The notes: a model not told the origin generated them from the sequence alone. Counted from the first letter of the stretch, positions 47,819-57,151 are shown. The stretch is 64,000 bases of DNA from Dehalococcoidia bacterium (GCA_030649945.1 JAUSFE010000071.1:62001-126000); one strand, 5' to 3'. Translations and numbers: made by a program.

Positions 47819-49768
47819 ATGGCAGCAGCCATGGACCGCTCCCGCATCCGCAACTTCTCCATCATCGCCCACATTGACCACGGCAAGAGCACCCTCGCCG
47901 ACCGGCTGCTGGAGCTGACCGGCACCATCCCGGCCCGCCAGATGGCGGAGCAGGTGCTGGACACCATGGACCTGGAGCGCGAGCGCGGCATCACGATCAA
48001 GGCCGCCGCGGTGAGGATGGAGTGGGCGCCCCGCCCCCGTCCCAGCCCCGAGGAAGAAGGAAGAGGGAAGGAGGAAGGAGAGGCGGCGCGTGAGACCCCC
48101 CTTCTTCCCTCTTCCTCCTCCCTCCTTCCCGGTGGCGAGGCGGGGGGTGGCGGCGCCACCTACGAACTCAACCTCATCGACACCCCCGGCCACGTCGACT
48201 TCACCTACGAGGTCTCGCGGGCGCTGGCGGCCTGCGAAGGGGCGCTGCTGGTGGTGGACGCCTCGCAGGGGATCGAGGCGCAGACGCTGGCCAACGTCTA
48301 CATGGCCCTCGACCTTGATCTCACCATCATCCCCGTCGTCAACAAGATCGACCTGCCCTCCGCCGAACCGGAGCGCGTGGCCCAGGAGATGGTGGACGTC
48401 ATCGGCTTCAAGCGCGACGAGGTGCTGTTCGTCTCGGCCAAGGAAGGCACCGGCGTGGAGGCGCTGCTGGCGGCGATCGTCCAGCGCGTGCCGCCGCCCT
48501 CGGGCGACCCGGAGGCCCCCCTACGGGCGCTGATCTTCGACTCCAAGTACGACTCCTACAAGGGCGTCATCGCCTACGTGCGGGTGGTGGACGGCGAGGT
48601 GCGGGCCGGCCGCCGGCTGCGCCTGATGCAGACCGCGCGCACCGTGGAGCCGCTGGAGACGGGGGTGTTCCGGCCCTCGTTCGCGCCCACGGACGGGCTG
48701 GCGGCCGGCGAGGTGGGGTACATCGCCACCGGCCTGAAGACGGTGCGCGACTGCCGCGTGGGCGATACGGTGACGGACGAAGCGCGGCCGGCGCCCGCGC
48801 CGCTGCCCGGATACAAGCCGGCGAAGTCGATGGTCTTCGCGGGGCTGTACCCGGCGAACTCGGAGGACTACGAGCTGCTGCGGGATGCCCTGGAAAAGCT
48901 GCACCTGAACGACGCCTCCCTGAACTACGAGCCGGAGAGCTCGGTCGCCCTCGGTCCGGGCTTCCGCGCGGGCTTCCTGGGCCTGCTGCACATGGACATC
49001 GTGCAGGAGCGGCTGGAGCGCGAGTACGGGCTGGACCTGCTGGCCACAGCGCCCTCGGTGGAGTACCACATCACCCTCACGGACGGCAGCGAAGTCGCGA
49101 TCGCCTCGCCGGCGGACATGCCGGAGCCGACCAGAATAGCGGGGATCGGCGAGCCGTGGATGAACGTGTCGATCGTGGCGCCGGACCGGCACATCGGCAA
49201 CATCATGGAGCTGGTGACGGGGCGCCGGGGCGAGTATACGAAGATGGACTACCTGGAGCACGACCCCCACCTGAAGGCCGGAGAGCGCAGGGTGCTGCTG
49301 GAGTACAAGATGCCGCTGTCCGAGATGCTTGTGGACTTCTATGACCAGCTGAAGGGCCGCACGCAGGGGTACGCCAGCATGGACTACAGCTTCTCTCACT
49401 ACTCGCCGGAGGACCTGGTGAAGGTAGACATCCTGGTGAACGGCGTGCCGGTGGACGCGCTGAGCATGCTGGTGCACGGGGAGCGGGCGCAGCAGCAGGG
49501 GAGGGCGCTGGTCGAGAGGCTGCGCTCGCTGATCCCCCGCCAGCTGTTCGAGATACCGATCCAGGCCGCGATCGGCGGGCGGATCATCGCGCGGGAGTCC
49601 GTGCGGGCGCTGCGCAAGAACGTGCTGGCGAAGTGCTACGGCGGCGACGTGACGCGGAAGCGCAAGCTGCTGGAGAAGCAGAAGGCGGGCAAGAAGCGGA
49701 TGAAGCGGGTGGGGAACGTGGAGATACCGCAGGAGGCGTTCATGTCGCTGCTGCGAATCGGGAAGTAA
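47819..49768 (+). CDS. lepA: Elongation factor 4 (LepA) with a 44-residue insertion
   Basis: LepA is a ribosomal translocation GTPase acting under stress or during subunit assembly. It has 649 aa, about 50 more than E. coli LepA. P-loop AHIDHGKS (17-24), DTPGH (121-125) and NKID are intact, and the C-terminal LepA domain is complete. The excess lies at residues about 70-113, in the loop between [12 protein letters not shown] and [12 protein letters not shown]. It is Glu/Gly-rich then Ser/Leu/Pro-rich, and is encoded by purine-rich and pyrimidine-rich halves that form an imperfect inverted repeat (48026-48159). An ATG at 47831 is an equally good start. Confidence 0.95.
   Translation: MAAAMDRSRIRNFSIIAHIDHGKSTLADRLLELTGTIPARQMAEQVLDTMDLERERGITIKAAAVRMEWAPRPRPSPEEEGRGKEEGEAARETPLLPSSSSLLPGGEAGGGGATYELNLIDTPGHVDFTYEVSRALAACEGALLVVDASQGIEAQTLANVYMALDLDLTIIPVVNKIDLPSAEPERVAQEMVDVIGFKRDEVLFVSAKEGTGVEALLAAIVQRVPPPSGDPEAPLRALIFDSKYDSYKGVIAYVRVVDGEVRAGRRLRLMQTARTVEPLETGVFRPSFAPTDGLAAGEVGYIATGLKTVRDCRVGDTVTDEARPAPAPLPGYKPAKSMVFAGLYPANSEDYELLRDALEKLHLNDASLNYEPESSVALGPGFRAGFLGLLHMDIVQERLEREYGLDLLATAPSVEYHITLTDGSEVAIASPADMPEPTRIAGIGEPWMNVSIVAPDRHIGNIMELVTGRRGEYTKMDYLEHDPHLKAGERRVLLEYKMPLSEMLVDFYDQLKGRTQGYASMDYSFSHYSPEDLVKVDILVNGVPVDALSMLVHGERAQQQGRALVERLRSLIPRQLFEIPIQAAIGGRIIARESVRALRKNVLAKCYGGDVTRKRKLLEKQKAGKKRMKRVGNVEIPQEAFMSLLRIGK
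48026..48159. repeat. In-frame inverted-repeat insertion inside lepA
   Basis: GAAGAAGGAAGAGGGAAGGA (from about 48053) faces CTTCTTCCCTCTTCCTCCTC (from about 48101), making a long imperfect hairpin. It encodes the extra loop in the LepA GTPase domain. Confidence 0.75.
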
Positions 49769-49827
49769 GCGCGGACCGACGGCGGCCGGCCTTAACCGCT
49801 TCTCGACATAAGAACTGCAAATCGGGA

Positions 49828-49855
49828 TTGACCGTTCCTCTTTTCGTGCTAGACT
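49828..49855 (+). promoter_or_regulatory. Promoter of secreted dockerin-like gene
   Basis: TTGACC (49828-49833), a 16-bp spacer and TAGACT (49850-49855). Confidence 0.65.
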
Positions 49856-49927
49856 AGGCTTGAGCAGCTTTTCGCAGGTCTAACTATGGCAGGGCGCCGG
49901 TCCTGTCCAGTGTTAAAGGGGGCCACA

Positions 49928-51391
49928 ATGCGACTGAAGGTGACTCGGGCCGTTCTCCCTCCATCTCTCCTGATCGGAGCCATCGTGCTAACCGGGGTAT
50001 TCGCGTCGCGCAGTGACGGCGCCGCGACGTTCGACCCACAGCTATCGGCCAGCGTGACGGACGCCAGCGCCGGCGCCGCTTCGGACGTCACAGTCGGCTT
50101 CGATGTCCCCGCCTGGGACGTGAACTTTGCGGCGGTGGTGATCTACATCCCGGCCGCGTGGCACGTGACGCCGGGCGGGGACATCCCCATTAACGCCCGT
50201 GTGGGGGAGTTGAATGCGGAAGCCACTCTCGGACTGATCAACGGCGCCTGCGCCACACGGCTGCCGGTGGAGTTCGACATGCGCAACGCCAGCATAGACG
50301 CTAACGACACGGTGTCGTTCCTCGATGCGGACGGCAACGGCACGCAGGACTTTGCGGAGGACGGGGACGGCAACGGGGTGCTGGACGGCATCGACCACTA
50401 TCCGGACTTCATCAGCCGCATCGTGCCGGGCCCGCAGCCCATCAGCCGGTCTGCCGGGATTACATTTGTGGCGGGAATACCGATCTTCCTGCAGTTTCTG
50501 GTCTTTGAGCCAGCCACCGTCATCATCCCGATCGCGGGGCTCACGGATAACCCGGCCACGGGCTACCCCTCCGTGACGCTGCTGCAGAACATCGGGGACC
50601 CGGCGGCAACGCCCGTGCCCTTTGTGATCACTGACTTCTGCTCGCCGCTGAGCGTGGTCAATGTCTCCTACGGGATGACGCGGGCGGACGGTGGAGGGGG
50701 CTCCGGCGGCGGCGAAGTCTCCCTGAGGAACCCGGCGGCGGCGGGGACATACACGTTCACGAGTGTAGCGCTGGGGCAGCGGGACGCGGACCTGGACGGC
50801 TACGAGAACGGGCTGGATACCTGCCCGCTGGCGCCGAACGTGGGGAACCCGCGGGAGACCGGCAGCGGCGACGCCGACAATGACGGGCTGGACGCGGCCT
50901 GCGACCCCAACGACTCGCCGAGCGATGTTGTCTTCGGGGACGTGGAATGCAACGGGGGTCTGAGCATCGGCGACGCACAGAAGATCGCGCGGAAGCTGAT
51001 CAGCCTGGCGGTGAGCCAGGAGCCGGGGTGCGCCGAGATAGGCTCGGTGGACGGGACGATCTTCGGGGACGTGGACTGCAGCGGGAGCCTCACGATCGGC
51101 GATGCGCAGAAGGTGGCGCGCAAGCTGATCAACCTGGCGGTTACCCAGGAGACGGGGTGCACCGCGATTGGGCATCGGGAGGCGGGTACGAACTCCGACC
51201 AGGACGGCGACGGCTATCTGAACCGCCAGGACAACTGCCCGCTCGTGGTGAATGGGGAGAGCGAAGACAACCAGCGAGATGTGGACATGGACCAGATCGG
51301 CGCGGCCTGCGATCCGGACGACACGGTGCCCACCGGGGACCTGATACCGGCCGTGAAGACGGCGGACGTGCAGATTGGCGGAGGGGGTTAG
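49928..51391 (+). CDS. Secreted protein with Ca-binding loops and two dockerin-like repeats
   Basis: A 487-aa exported protein from ATG 49928: basic N-terminus, hydrophobic core (about 9-28), probable cleavage after FASRSDGAA. A beta-rich region (35-255) follows, interrupted by DADGNGTQDFAEDGDGNGV. A Gly-rich linker and thrombospondin-3-like Asp repeats (DADLDGYENGLDTCP) come next, then two copies of GDVxCxGxLxIGDAQKxARKL (about 337-400), resembling type I dockerin Ca loops plus helix. A final Asp-rich repeat ends the protein. No cohesin gene is in the window, so the partner is unknown. The open frame begins 14 codons earlier. Confidence 0.85.
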   Translation: MRLKVTRAVLPPSLLIGAIVLTGVFASRSDGAATFDPQLSASVTDASAGAASDVTVGFDVPAWDVNFAAVVIYIPAAWHVTPGGDIPINARVGELNAEATLGLINGACATRLPVEFDMRNASIDANDTVSFLDADGNGTQDFAEDGDGNGVLDGIDHYPDFISRIVPGPQPISRSAGITFVAGIPIFLQFLVFEPATVIIPIAGLTDNPATGYPSVTLLQNIGDPAATPVPFVITDFCSPLSVVNVSYGMTRADGGGGSGGGEVSLRNPAAAGTYTFTSVALGQRDADLDGYENGLDTCPLAPNVGNPRETGSGDADNDGLDAACDPNDSPSDVVFGDVECNGGLSIGDAQKIARKLISLAVSQEPGCAEIGSVDGTIFGDVDCSGSLTIGDAQKVARKLINLAVTQETGCTAIGHREAGTNSDQDGDGYLNRQDNCPLVVNGESEDNQRDVDMDQIGAACDPDDTVPTGDLIPAVKTADVQIGGGG

Positions 51392-51569
51392 CTTCAGGGC
51401 CTGAGACCGGCGGGCAGGCAGGAATCAGACGTCCGGATGGTGGTGGCGGGCAAGCGCTTTGAGCGGCCATACGGGTTTGAGGCAGCGCGGCGCGACGACC
51501 GCCGCCCTCCCGCTTTTTCCTGGGGGTGGGGTCGCTAGATTCTGCCAATTGACGTAAAATTGATCTGCC

Positions 51570-52004
51570 ATGGCGAAAGACGGCGCTATCAGCAAGGTGG
51601 ACGAATCTCTGGTCGCGCGCCTGGCTGCGCTCTCGCCGGGCGGCCAGCGCTGGCTGAAGACCGCGCTGCAGGCGATCAAGACGATCGAGCCCGCCGGCGC
51701 CGACGCCGAGGAAGAGACGAGGGCCGGCTATCTGCCCGCCGCCAGGCCCGAGGCGGAGAAGGCCGCCGGCCGCTCCGCGAACCTGGAAGACGTGATCACC
51801 GGCAAGGCCGACCTGCGCGATCAGCTGGATTCCTACCCCGAGCTGGCGGAGGAGCTGGACGGCCTGGGAGACGTGATTGATCTGCTGCGCGAGGCCGGCG
51901 AAAAGCGCCGCAAGAAGGGCGACCAGATACTGCGCGAGGAGATCCTGGGGGAGCGCCCGCGCAAGTGGAGTGAGGACGAAGAGCCGGACGAGGAGGAGCC
52001 CTGA
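51570..52004 (+). CDS. Hypothetical acidic helical protein
   Basis: A 144-aa protein beginning MAKDGAISKVDESLVARLAA, with YPELAEELDGLGDVIDLLRE and a charged tail RKWSEDEEPDEEEP. It is probably all-helical, with no recognised family. TAAAAT at 51555-51560 ends 9 bases before the ATG and no Shine-Dalgarno is present, so a short-leader transcript is likely. Codon bias and length support coding. Confidence 0.65.
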   Translation: MAKDGAISKVDESLVARLAALSPGGQRWLKTALQAIKTIEPAGADAEEETRAGYLPAARPEAEKAAGRSANLEDVITGKADLRDQLDSYPELAEELDGLGDVIDLLREAGEKRRKKGDQILREEILGERPRKWSEDEEPDEEEP

Positions 52005-52386
52005 CAGGCGGTACATCGGGGTCCGGGCGCGCCGTCGTCCCCTCGCCTGCAGGCTGCCCGCCCCACACCCTTTCGCGAAGTTGAGCAGAGGCACGTGGCA
52101 GGTGTCGTCGCGCTCAGGATGACGGTCGGCATGGGGCCGCGCCCAACGCCCTCCAGATCGCGGAAGAGCCCGACCCCACCGCTCCGCAATCGAGATGCCG
52201 TGCGTCCCACCCCCTGCCTACCGGCCTGCCTGCCTTGCCTATCGGCAGGCAGGCTCAGCCGAAGGGCCCGCTGTACCCGGCTTCTGCGGGCGAATGCCAT
52301 TCGCCCCTACGCCCCACGTGCCGCATCGGCTTGACCTGAGGAAGCCGTGATATCCGGCCGTTGCCGTGTGTGCTGAGCCCCTACCG
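52005..52386. repeat. Repeat-rich intergenic block with element copy F
   Basis: A degenerate core of the 220-bp element lies at about 52018-52150 (CCTTTCGCGAAGTTGAGC, GCGCTCAGGATGAC). It is followed by CCTGCCTGCC (52225-52234) facing GGCAGGCAGG (52244-52253) and a TTGACCTGAGGAAGCCGTGA motif also seen, in variant form, near 24985. No gene is seen. Confidence 0.7.
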
Positions 52387-53250
52387 CTAGCCGGGCGTCT
52401 GCGGCTCCGGCTCCGCTGCCGGCTGCCCTATGAGGATGGCTCCGGCCTGGGCGCCCAGGACGTGCGTGCCGCTGTCCACGAAGATGATGTTCCCGGTGAC
52501 CATGCGCGAGAGGTCGCTCGCCAGGTAGACGGCGGTGTTGCCGACGTCCTCCAGGGTGATGTTCTCGCGCAGCGGCGCGGCCTCCTCCGTCCAGCGGCGC
52601 AGGGCGGTGATACCTTTGACGGCGCTGGCGGAGAGTGTGCGCACGGGCCCGGCGGAGATGGCGTTGACGCGGATCTTGCTGGGCCCCAGCTCCGCGGCCA
52701 GGTAACGGACGCCGGCCTCCAGGGCCGCCTTGGCCGCGGCCATGGCGCTGTAGCCCGGCACCGCGCGCTCCACGGCGTTGTACGTTAGCGTCATGATACT
52801 GCCGCCGCCGTTCTCTGCCATGAGGGGCGCGGCGGCGCGCGCGACGGCGTTCAGCGAGTAGGCGCTGATCTCCATCGCCAGCTTGTATCCCCCCCGCGAG
52901 ATCTGCGAGAAGGGGCGGTTCAGGTCATCCCTGTCGGCGAAGGCGATGCAGTGGGCGAGCGCGTCCAGGCCGCCCCACTCGGCGCGCAGGCGGCTGAACA
53001 CAGCGTCGATCGTCGCATCTTCGGCGACGTCGCAGGGGAGGAGCGGGAAGCGCGCCGGGTCGCCGAGCGACGCCAGCAGTCCCCTGACGTTGCGTTCGAT
53101 GCGGCCGCGGGGCTCCTCCTGGTAGGTGAAGGCAAGCGTCGCACCGTGCCGGTGCAACTCCTGCGCTATGCCCCAGGCCAGGCTGTGCCTGTCCGCCACG
53201 CCCATAACCAGCGCCCTCTTCCCGGCCAGCAGGCCGCTGCCGCTTGCCAT
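52387..53250 (-). CDS. fabI: Enoyl-[ACP] reductase FabI
   Basis: The NADH-dependent last step of fatty-acid elongation. It has 287 aa from ATG 53250. The cofactor motif reads VMGVADRHSLAWGIA in place of the more usual VGVANxxSIAWGIA. The catalytic Tyr/Lys lie in VPGYSAMAAAKAALE, and ISAGPVRTLSASAV covers the substrate loop. The C-terminus has an extra Pro/Glu-rich tail of about 15 residues. The frame is open to 53436, but that part is Arg/Ser-rich and non-homologous. It is separate from the fabD-fabG-acpP run. Confidence 0.95.
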   Translation of the reverse strand: MASGSGLLAGKRALVMGVADRHSLAWGIAQELHRHGATLAFTYQEEPRGRIERNVRGLLASLGDPARFPLLPCDVAEDATIDAVFSRLRAEWGGLDALAHCIAFADRDDLNRPFSQISRGGYKLAMEISAYSLNAVARAAAPLMAENGGGSIMTLTYNAVERAVPGYSAMAAAKAALEAGVRYLAAELGPSKIRVNAISAGPVRTLSASAVKGITALRRWTEEAAPLRENITLEDVGNTAVYLASDLSRMVTGNIIFVDSGTHVLGAQAGAILIGQPAAEPEPQTPG

Positions 53251-53347
53251 CAGGCCGCCACCCCGGGCCCGGAGGGCCGCAGCTGACCGCGGACTGGCCC
53301 TCCGGCAGCCTTCGGATGCACGGGAAGATGAGCGCCGTCTCCAGGAT

Positions 53348-54085
53348 TCACGGGACCTCCTTGCGCAGCGTCTGCGCCGTCTCTGAGGCCCTATTCTGCC
53401 ACCGTTCCAGGCACTGGAACAGCGTCTCGGCCACAAACGCGCGGTCGTTTTCGGGCCGGAGCAGAGGGGGCAGGATGATGACGCGGCCGTCCAGCACCGG
53501 GAGCTCCGCGCCCACGGCCAGTCCGCCCGAGCTGCGGATGAAGACCGTGCCGGGGCGCTTCAGGGCGGGCGCCTGCTCGTTGACCTGGACACGGTAGGCC
53601 AGCCGCTCCGCCAGCGCCTGCACGTAGGGCGCGAAGGCGTGGCCTTCGTCCTGCAGCACAACGCCGGGCCTGCCGAAAGCCGGCGCCAGGTCCACCGGGT
53701 AGCTGAACCCTTCCGGTTCGGGCAGCCAGTCGTAGGGGCGCCATTCCGCGATGCCCTCGGCCCCGGTGTGCGGCACGTCCGGGTGAGCGAGGCAGACGAT
53801 GACGCCGCCGCGGGCCAGCACCCACTCCGCCTCGCGCCGGCGCATGGCCAGTATCTCCGCCAGGCTGAACGAGCGCGGCGAAGCGGGCGCGTTGGCGATG
53901 GGCTGGCCGGCGAAGGTGTGGTGCTCCGCGTGGCCCTGGATGACGTCGTCCACGGCCCGCGAGACCGCTGCGGTCTCCACGATCAGGCGCGAGTAATCGG
54001 CGAAGGAAGGGGCGGACAGGAACGAGTAGTTATCGAAGCTGACGTGGGGCAGGGGGATGCCGAGGACGAGCGTGCGCGCGGCCAT
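53348..54085 (-). CDS. Conserved-looking hypothetical protein downstream of galU
   Basis: A 245-aa soluble protein, start ATG overlapping the galU stop by one base (TGATG). It begins MAARTLVLGIPLPHVSFDNYSF and contains AHPDVPHTGAEGIAEWRPYDWLP and GGLAVGAELPVLDGRVIILPP. It looks like an alternating alpha/beta fold, possibly an ATP-grasp or Rossmann-like regulator, but I cannot assign a family. The tight coupling to galU suggests an envelope-sugar connection, as an inference only. Confidence 0.75.
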   Translation of the reverse strand: MAARTLVLGIPLPHVSFDNYSFLSAPSFADYSRLIVETAAVSRAVDDVIQGHAEHHTFAGQPIANAPASPRSFSLAEILAMRRREAEWVLARGGVIVCLAHPDVPHTGAEGIAEWRPYDWLPEPEGFSYPVDLAPAFGRPGVVLQDEGHAFAPYVQALAERLAYRVQVNEQAPALKRPGTVFIRSSGGLAVGAELPVLDGRVIILPPLLRPENDRAFVAETLFQCLERWQNRASETAQTLRKEVP

Positions 54086-54945
54086 CAGACGTCCAGCGAG
54101 CGGATGTAGGCCTTCAGGTCCGCGCGCATGTCGTCCCGCTGCAGGGCGACGTGAAGTGAGGCCTCAAGTAGGCCCAGGGGTTGTCCGCAGTCGAACCGCT
54201 CGCCCTCGTACTCGTAGGCGTGGACGGTCTGGCGCTGGCGGAGGCGATCGAAGGCGTCCATGAGCCAGACCTCGCCGGCACGTCCGGGCGGCGTCTGCTC
54301 CAGCACGTCGAAGATCTCGGGCGTGGCGACGAAGCGGCCCACGGTGGCCAGGTTTGAGGGCGCCTCGGCCGCCGGCGGCTTTTCGATCACGCGCTGCACC
54401 TCGTAGAGGCGCGGGCCCACCGGCCGCGGGTCGATCACGCCGTAGAGGGATATTCGTTCGGGAGGGACCTGCTGGACGGCGAGGACGGTGCTGCCGTAGC
54501 GTTCGTGCACGGCGATGAGCTGGCGGATGGCCGGAACGTGGTGGAAGATGACATCGTCCGGGAAGAAGATGGCGAACGGCTCGTCGCCGACGAAGGGACG
54601 GGTGATGAGGACGGCGTGGCCGTTGCCCAGCCGCTCCTTCTGCCGCACGAACGCCATCTGCACCGCGGCGGGGCCGCGCACGGCGTCCAGGTAATCGCGC
54701 TTGCCGGCGGCCTCCAAGGCGTGCTCCAGCTCGAACTGGCGGTCGAAGTGGTCCTCAATGCTGCGCTTGGCGGCGCTGGTGACCATGATGATCTGGTCCA
54801 GCCCGGCGGCGACGGCCTCTTCCACGATGTACTGGATGACGGGGCGGTCCACGATGGGCAGCATCTCCTTGGGGATCGCCTTGGTGGCGGGCAGGAAGCG
54901 GGTGCCGTAGCCGGCGGCCAGAATAACTGCTTTGCGGACGGGCAA
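54085..54945 (-). CDS. galU: UTP--glucose-1-phosphate uridylyltransferase
   Basis: GalU makes UDP-glucose for polysaccharides and glycolipids. It has 286 aa. The N-terminal ILAAGYGTRFLPATKAIPKEMLP nucleotide-binding signature, IMVTSAAKRSIEDHFD, FPDDVIF and EKPPAAEAPSNLA are all conserved. It is the likely sugar-nucleotide supplier for glycosyltransferases such as the riboswitch-controlled one in this window. Confidence 0.97.
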   Translation of the reverse strand: MPVRKAVILAAGYGTRFLPATKAIPKEMLPIVDRPVIQYIVEEAVAAGLDQIIMVTSAAKRSIEDHFDRQFELEHALEAAGKRDYLDAVRGPAAVQMAFVRQKERLGNGHAVLITRPFVGDEPFAIFFPDDVIFHHVPAIRQLIAVHERYGSTVLAVQQVPPERISLYGVIDPRPVGPRLYEVQRVIEKPPAAEAPSNLATVGRFVATPEIFDVLEQTPPGRAGEVWLMDAFDRLRQRQTVHAYEYEGERFDCGQPLGLLEASLHVALQRDDMRADLKAYIRSLDV

Positions 54946-55183
54946 GAGGGGCGCTCCTTTCGGGCCTTAACCAGCGCGTAGTCTATCGCAGGGGTTTGGC
55001 CCCCAGCAACCGCGCGCGGGTCTTGCGGTTTTCGTGACAATTTGCACAAATTGACACGCGCGTGGGAGTACTGAAGGAGATGGCGCGCCTTCCTGGGCAG
55101 CGGCGGCCGATTGGTGACGAGTACGGGCAGGACAATATCGCCAAGTACTCCCAGATACGTTTTTATGGGCACTCATTCGCGGC
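54946..55183. other. Intergenic region between galU and SRP RNA
   Basis: GGGAGTACT (about 55064-55072) and AGTACTCCC (about 55144-55152) form a 9-bp inverted pair. No gene is supported. Confidence 0.5.
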
Positions 55184-55212
55184 TTGACAAGGCTGTTCCA
55201 GGGCGTGATAGG
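55184..55212 (+). promoter_or_regulatory. Promoter of SRP RNA
   Basis: A perfect TTGACA (55184-55189) with GATAGG at 17 bp or TAGGAT at 19 bp as the -10. Either fits a start at about 55221. Confidence 0.6.
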
Positions 55213-55220
55213 ATGTGCGA

Positions 55221-55490
55221 CGGTCGTGCTAGACGGGGAGCTAGCGGTGCCCTGTACCCGCAATCCGCTATAGCGGGGTCGAATTCCCGCTCGAGGTCTA
55301 GGCGCCGCAGGGACTGCCCCTGAGAAGTGGTGTTGATAGCCTGGCCCTGCGCGGCGGGACGCCATGAACCCCGTCAGGCCCGGAAGGGAGCAGCGGTAAG
55401 TGGTTAGCCCCGGGCGCCGCAGGTATACCGGGTTGGAGCCGGCTGTCAGGGGTCAGCCTGTGCACCAGATCGACAGCGGGTGCACGACCG
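55221..55490 (+). ncRNA. ffs: Signal recognition particle RNA, large bacterial type
   Basis: The RNA core of SRP for co-translational membrane targeting. The ends pair as GGTCGTGC (55222-55229) with GCACGACC (55482-55489). The 5' Alu-like domain has GTGCTAGACGGGGAGCTAGC and GGTGCCCTGTACCCGCAATC, close to the Bacillus form. The S domain has GAACCCCGTCAGGCCCGGAAGG followed by GAGCAGCGGTAAG, with the conserved GGAA tetraloop region. The length of about 270 nt marks the Alu-containing type seen in Firmicutes and Chloroflexota, not the short 4.5S type. Confidence 0.96.
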
Positions 55491-55535
55491 GTATAACGGC
55501 CGCTGCGGTCGTACGGAAGCAGGTCCAGTGATGAG

Positions 55536-56903
55536 GTGCTATTGCTAAGACCAAATGCGAAGAGGTGGTTCCCGGCCGGGGCCGCCTCTCTGGCAAATGG
55601 CCCGGCGTACCGTCTTCTGACAGGGATCCCCAACGGGCACCTGCACCTGGCCCTGGTGGCGGCCCTTATCACCGCATCCCTAATCGCCCTTGTCATTCCC
55701 ATTGCCCGCACGCACGCCGGCGACAACAGCCCCCCACGCGCCCCAGCCCACGCCGTCGCCAGCGACGCCCTTGCCGCTGCCCTGCAGGCGCAGGCGCAGA
55801 CGGTCACCGGCGCCCTCGTCTCGCCGCTCTCCGCGCAGATGGGCTCCACGGCCGCCCTCGGGCTGTTGAGCGCGGAGCCGGGGGTCGCCCTCATCCCCCG
55901 GCCGCTGGTCGTGGCGGCGGCCCGGCTGGCGGCGCGCGGTGCCTTCGTCTCGCCGCAGACGCAGACGGCGTTCGCAATGCAACGCGACGAGCCTGTGGGC
56001 TTCACGCTGCATGAGAACGGGTTCGCCTCCTCGCAGCGCTCCGCGGGCCTCACCGTGGGCCAGGCGCTGGCCGTCCTGGGCATCCGCGTGGGGCCGCACG
56101 ACCTCGTCTCGCCGCTGCCGGAGACGGAACTGAGTTCCGGACAGCACATCTTCGTCCAGTACGCGAACCCGGTGCGGTTCATCATGGCCGGGCAGGAGCA
56201 GGAGGCGTACACGAGGGCCGCCACCGTGGGCGGGCTGCTGGCCGAGGCGGGCATCCAGGTGCAGCCCTTGGACCTGGTGTACCCGGACGTTAGCCAGCCG
56301 ATCCATAGCGGCATGACGGTGAGCGTCGTCACGGTCCGGGATGTGGAGGCGCAGGAGGATACTCCCCTGGAGTTCGACACGGTGTACCAGTACGACGCCG
56401 ACCTGCAGCAGGGCAGCACCGCCCTGCTGCAGGCGGGCAACAACGGCTACGTGCGGCGGCAGTACCGCATCCGCCAGGTGAACAGCCACGAGGCCAGGCG
56501 AGAGCTGCTGGCGGAGACGACGGTTGCGCCGACCGAGCAGGTGATAGCGATTGGCACCTTCGTGGCGGCGACGCCGGCGCCGGAGTACGCCCCGGCCGCA
56601 GTGGCGCCGGCCGGCGATGTCTCCTGCGCCAGCTCGCTGCACGTGTGGGCGACGTGGTACAACGCCACGAGCGCCGGCGGCAGCACCACGGCGACGGGCA
56701 CGGGCGTCTACCGGGGCATTGTGGCGGTGGACCCGCGCGTGATCCCGCTGGGGACCCAGATGTACATCCCGGGCTATGGATACGGCCTGGCGGCGGACAC
56801 CGGCGGCGGCGTGCGCGGCAGCATGATAGACCTGGGCTTCGGCGCCGGCGAGGTCTCAGACTGGCACACCCGCTGGGTGGACATCTGCATCCTGGGCCCC
56901 TAG
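55536..56903 (+). CDS. YabE-like cell-wall protein: DUF348, G5 and 3D domains
   Basis: A 455-aa exported or membrane-anchored protein from GTG 55536. A hydrophobic segment (about 37-58) is followed by an Ala-rich spacer, two ubiquitin-like DUF348 repeats (about 150-205 and 208-262), a G5 domain (about 262-345) and a C-terminal 3D domain (about 370-455). The 3D domain has conserved Asp in AVDPRVIPLGT, AADTGGG and IDLGF, the catalytic fold of MltA/RpfB-like lytic transglycosylases. Placement before ksgA and ispE mirrors yabE in Bacillus. It probably remodels peptidoglycan, consistent with murE here. Confidence 0.9.
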   Translation: MLLLRPNAKRWFPAGAASLANGPAYRLLTGIPNGHLHLALVAALITASLIALVIPIARTHAGDNSPPRAPAHAVASDALAAALQAQAQTVTGALVSPLSAQMGSTAALGLLSAEPGVALIPRPLVVAAARLAARGAFVSPQTQTAFAMQRDEPVGFTLHENGFASSQRSAGLTVGQALAVLGIRVGPHDLVSPLPETELSSGQHIFVQYANPVRFIMAGQEQEAYTRAATVGGLLAEAGIQVQPLDLVYPDVSQPIHSGMTVSVVTVRDVEAQEDTPLEFDTVYQYDADLQQGSTALLQAGNNGYVRRQYRIRQVNSHEARRELLAETTVAPTEQVIAIGTFVAATPAPEYAPAAVAPAGDVSCASSLHVWATWYNATSAGGSTTATGTGVYRGIVAVDPRVIPLGTQMYIPGYGYGLAADTGGGVRGSMIDLGFGAGEVSDWHTRWVDICILGP

Positions 56904-56907
56904 GCGG

Positions 56908-57119
56908 GTGTTGAAAGGCCAGCTTTGCCACGCGCACCCTTGAAGTGAGGGACGGTACACGAAGGGTTCGGGCGCGGCGTGCGTCGCGCACAGGTTTGCC
57001 CCACCCCAGATCCTGCGCGAAGCTGCGCGGAGCCACGTGGCAAACGTCTGCGCGCGCAGGATGACGGACAGGATGGCGCCGCGCTCAACGTACCACTGGA
57101 TACAGTCAAGGTATTTTGG
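56908..57119 (+). mobile_element. 220-bp repeat element, copy C (diverged)
   Basis: It aligns over its whole length with copies A and B: GCGCACCCTTGAAG, CGGTACACGAAGG, TTTGCCCCACCCCAGATCC, CAAGGTATTTTGG. It lies between the yabE-like gene and ksgA. AGGCGG occurs at both edges (56902-56907 and 57120-57125), possibly a short target duplication. More diverged than A or B, hence older. Confidence 0.75.
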
Positions 57120-57151
57120 AGGCGGCACACCGGCCAGGCGCACGCCTGTCT

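Noticed and set aside
55111-55323. 70-codon ORF before and inside the SRP RNA
   Set aside because: It overlaps the SRP RNA 5' domain and promoter; no protein similarity.
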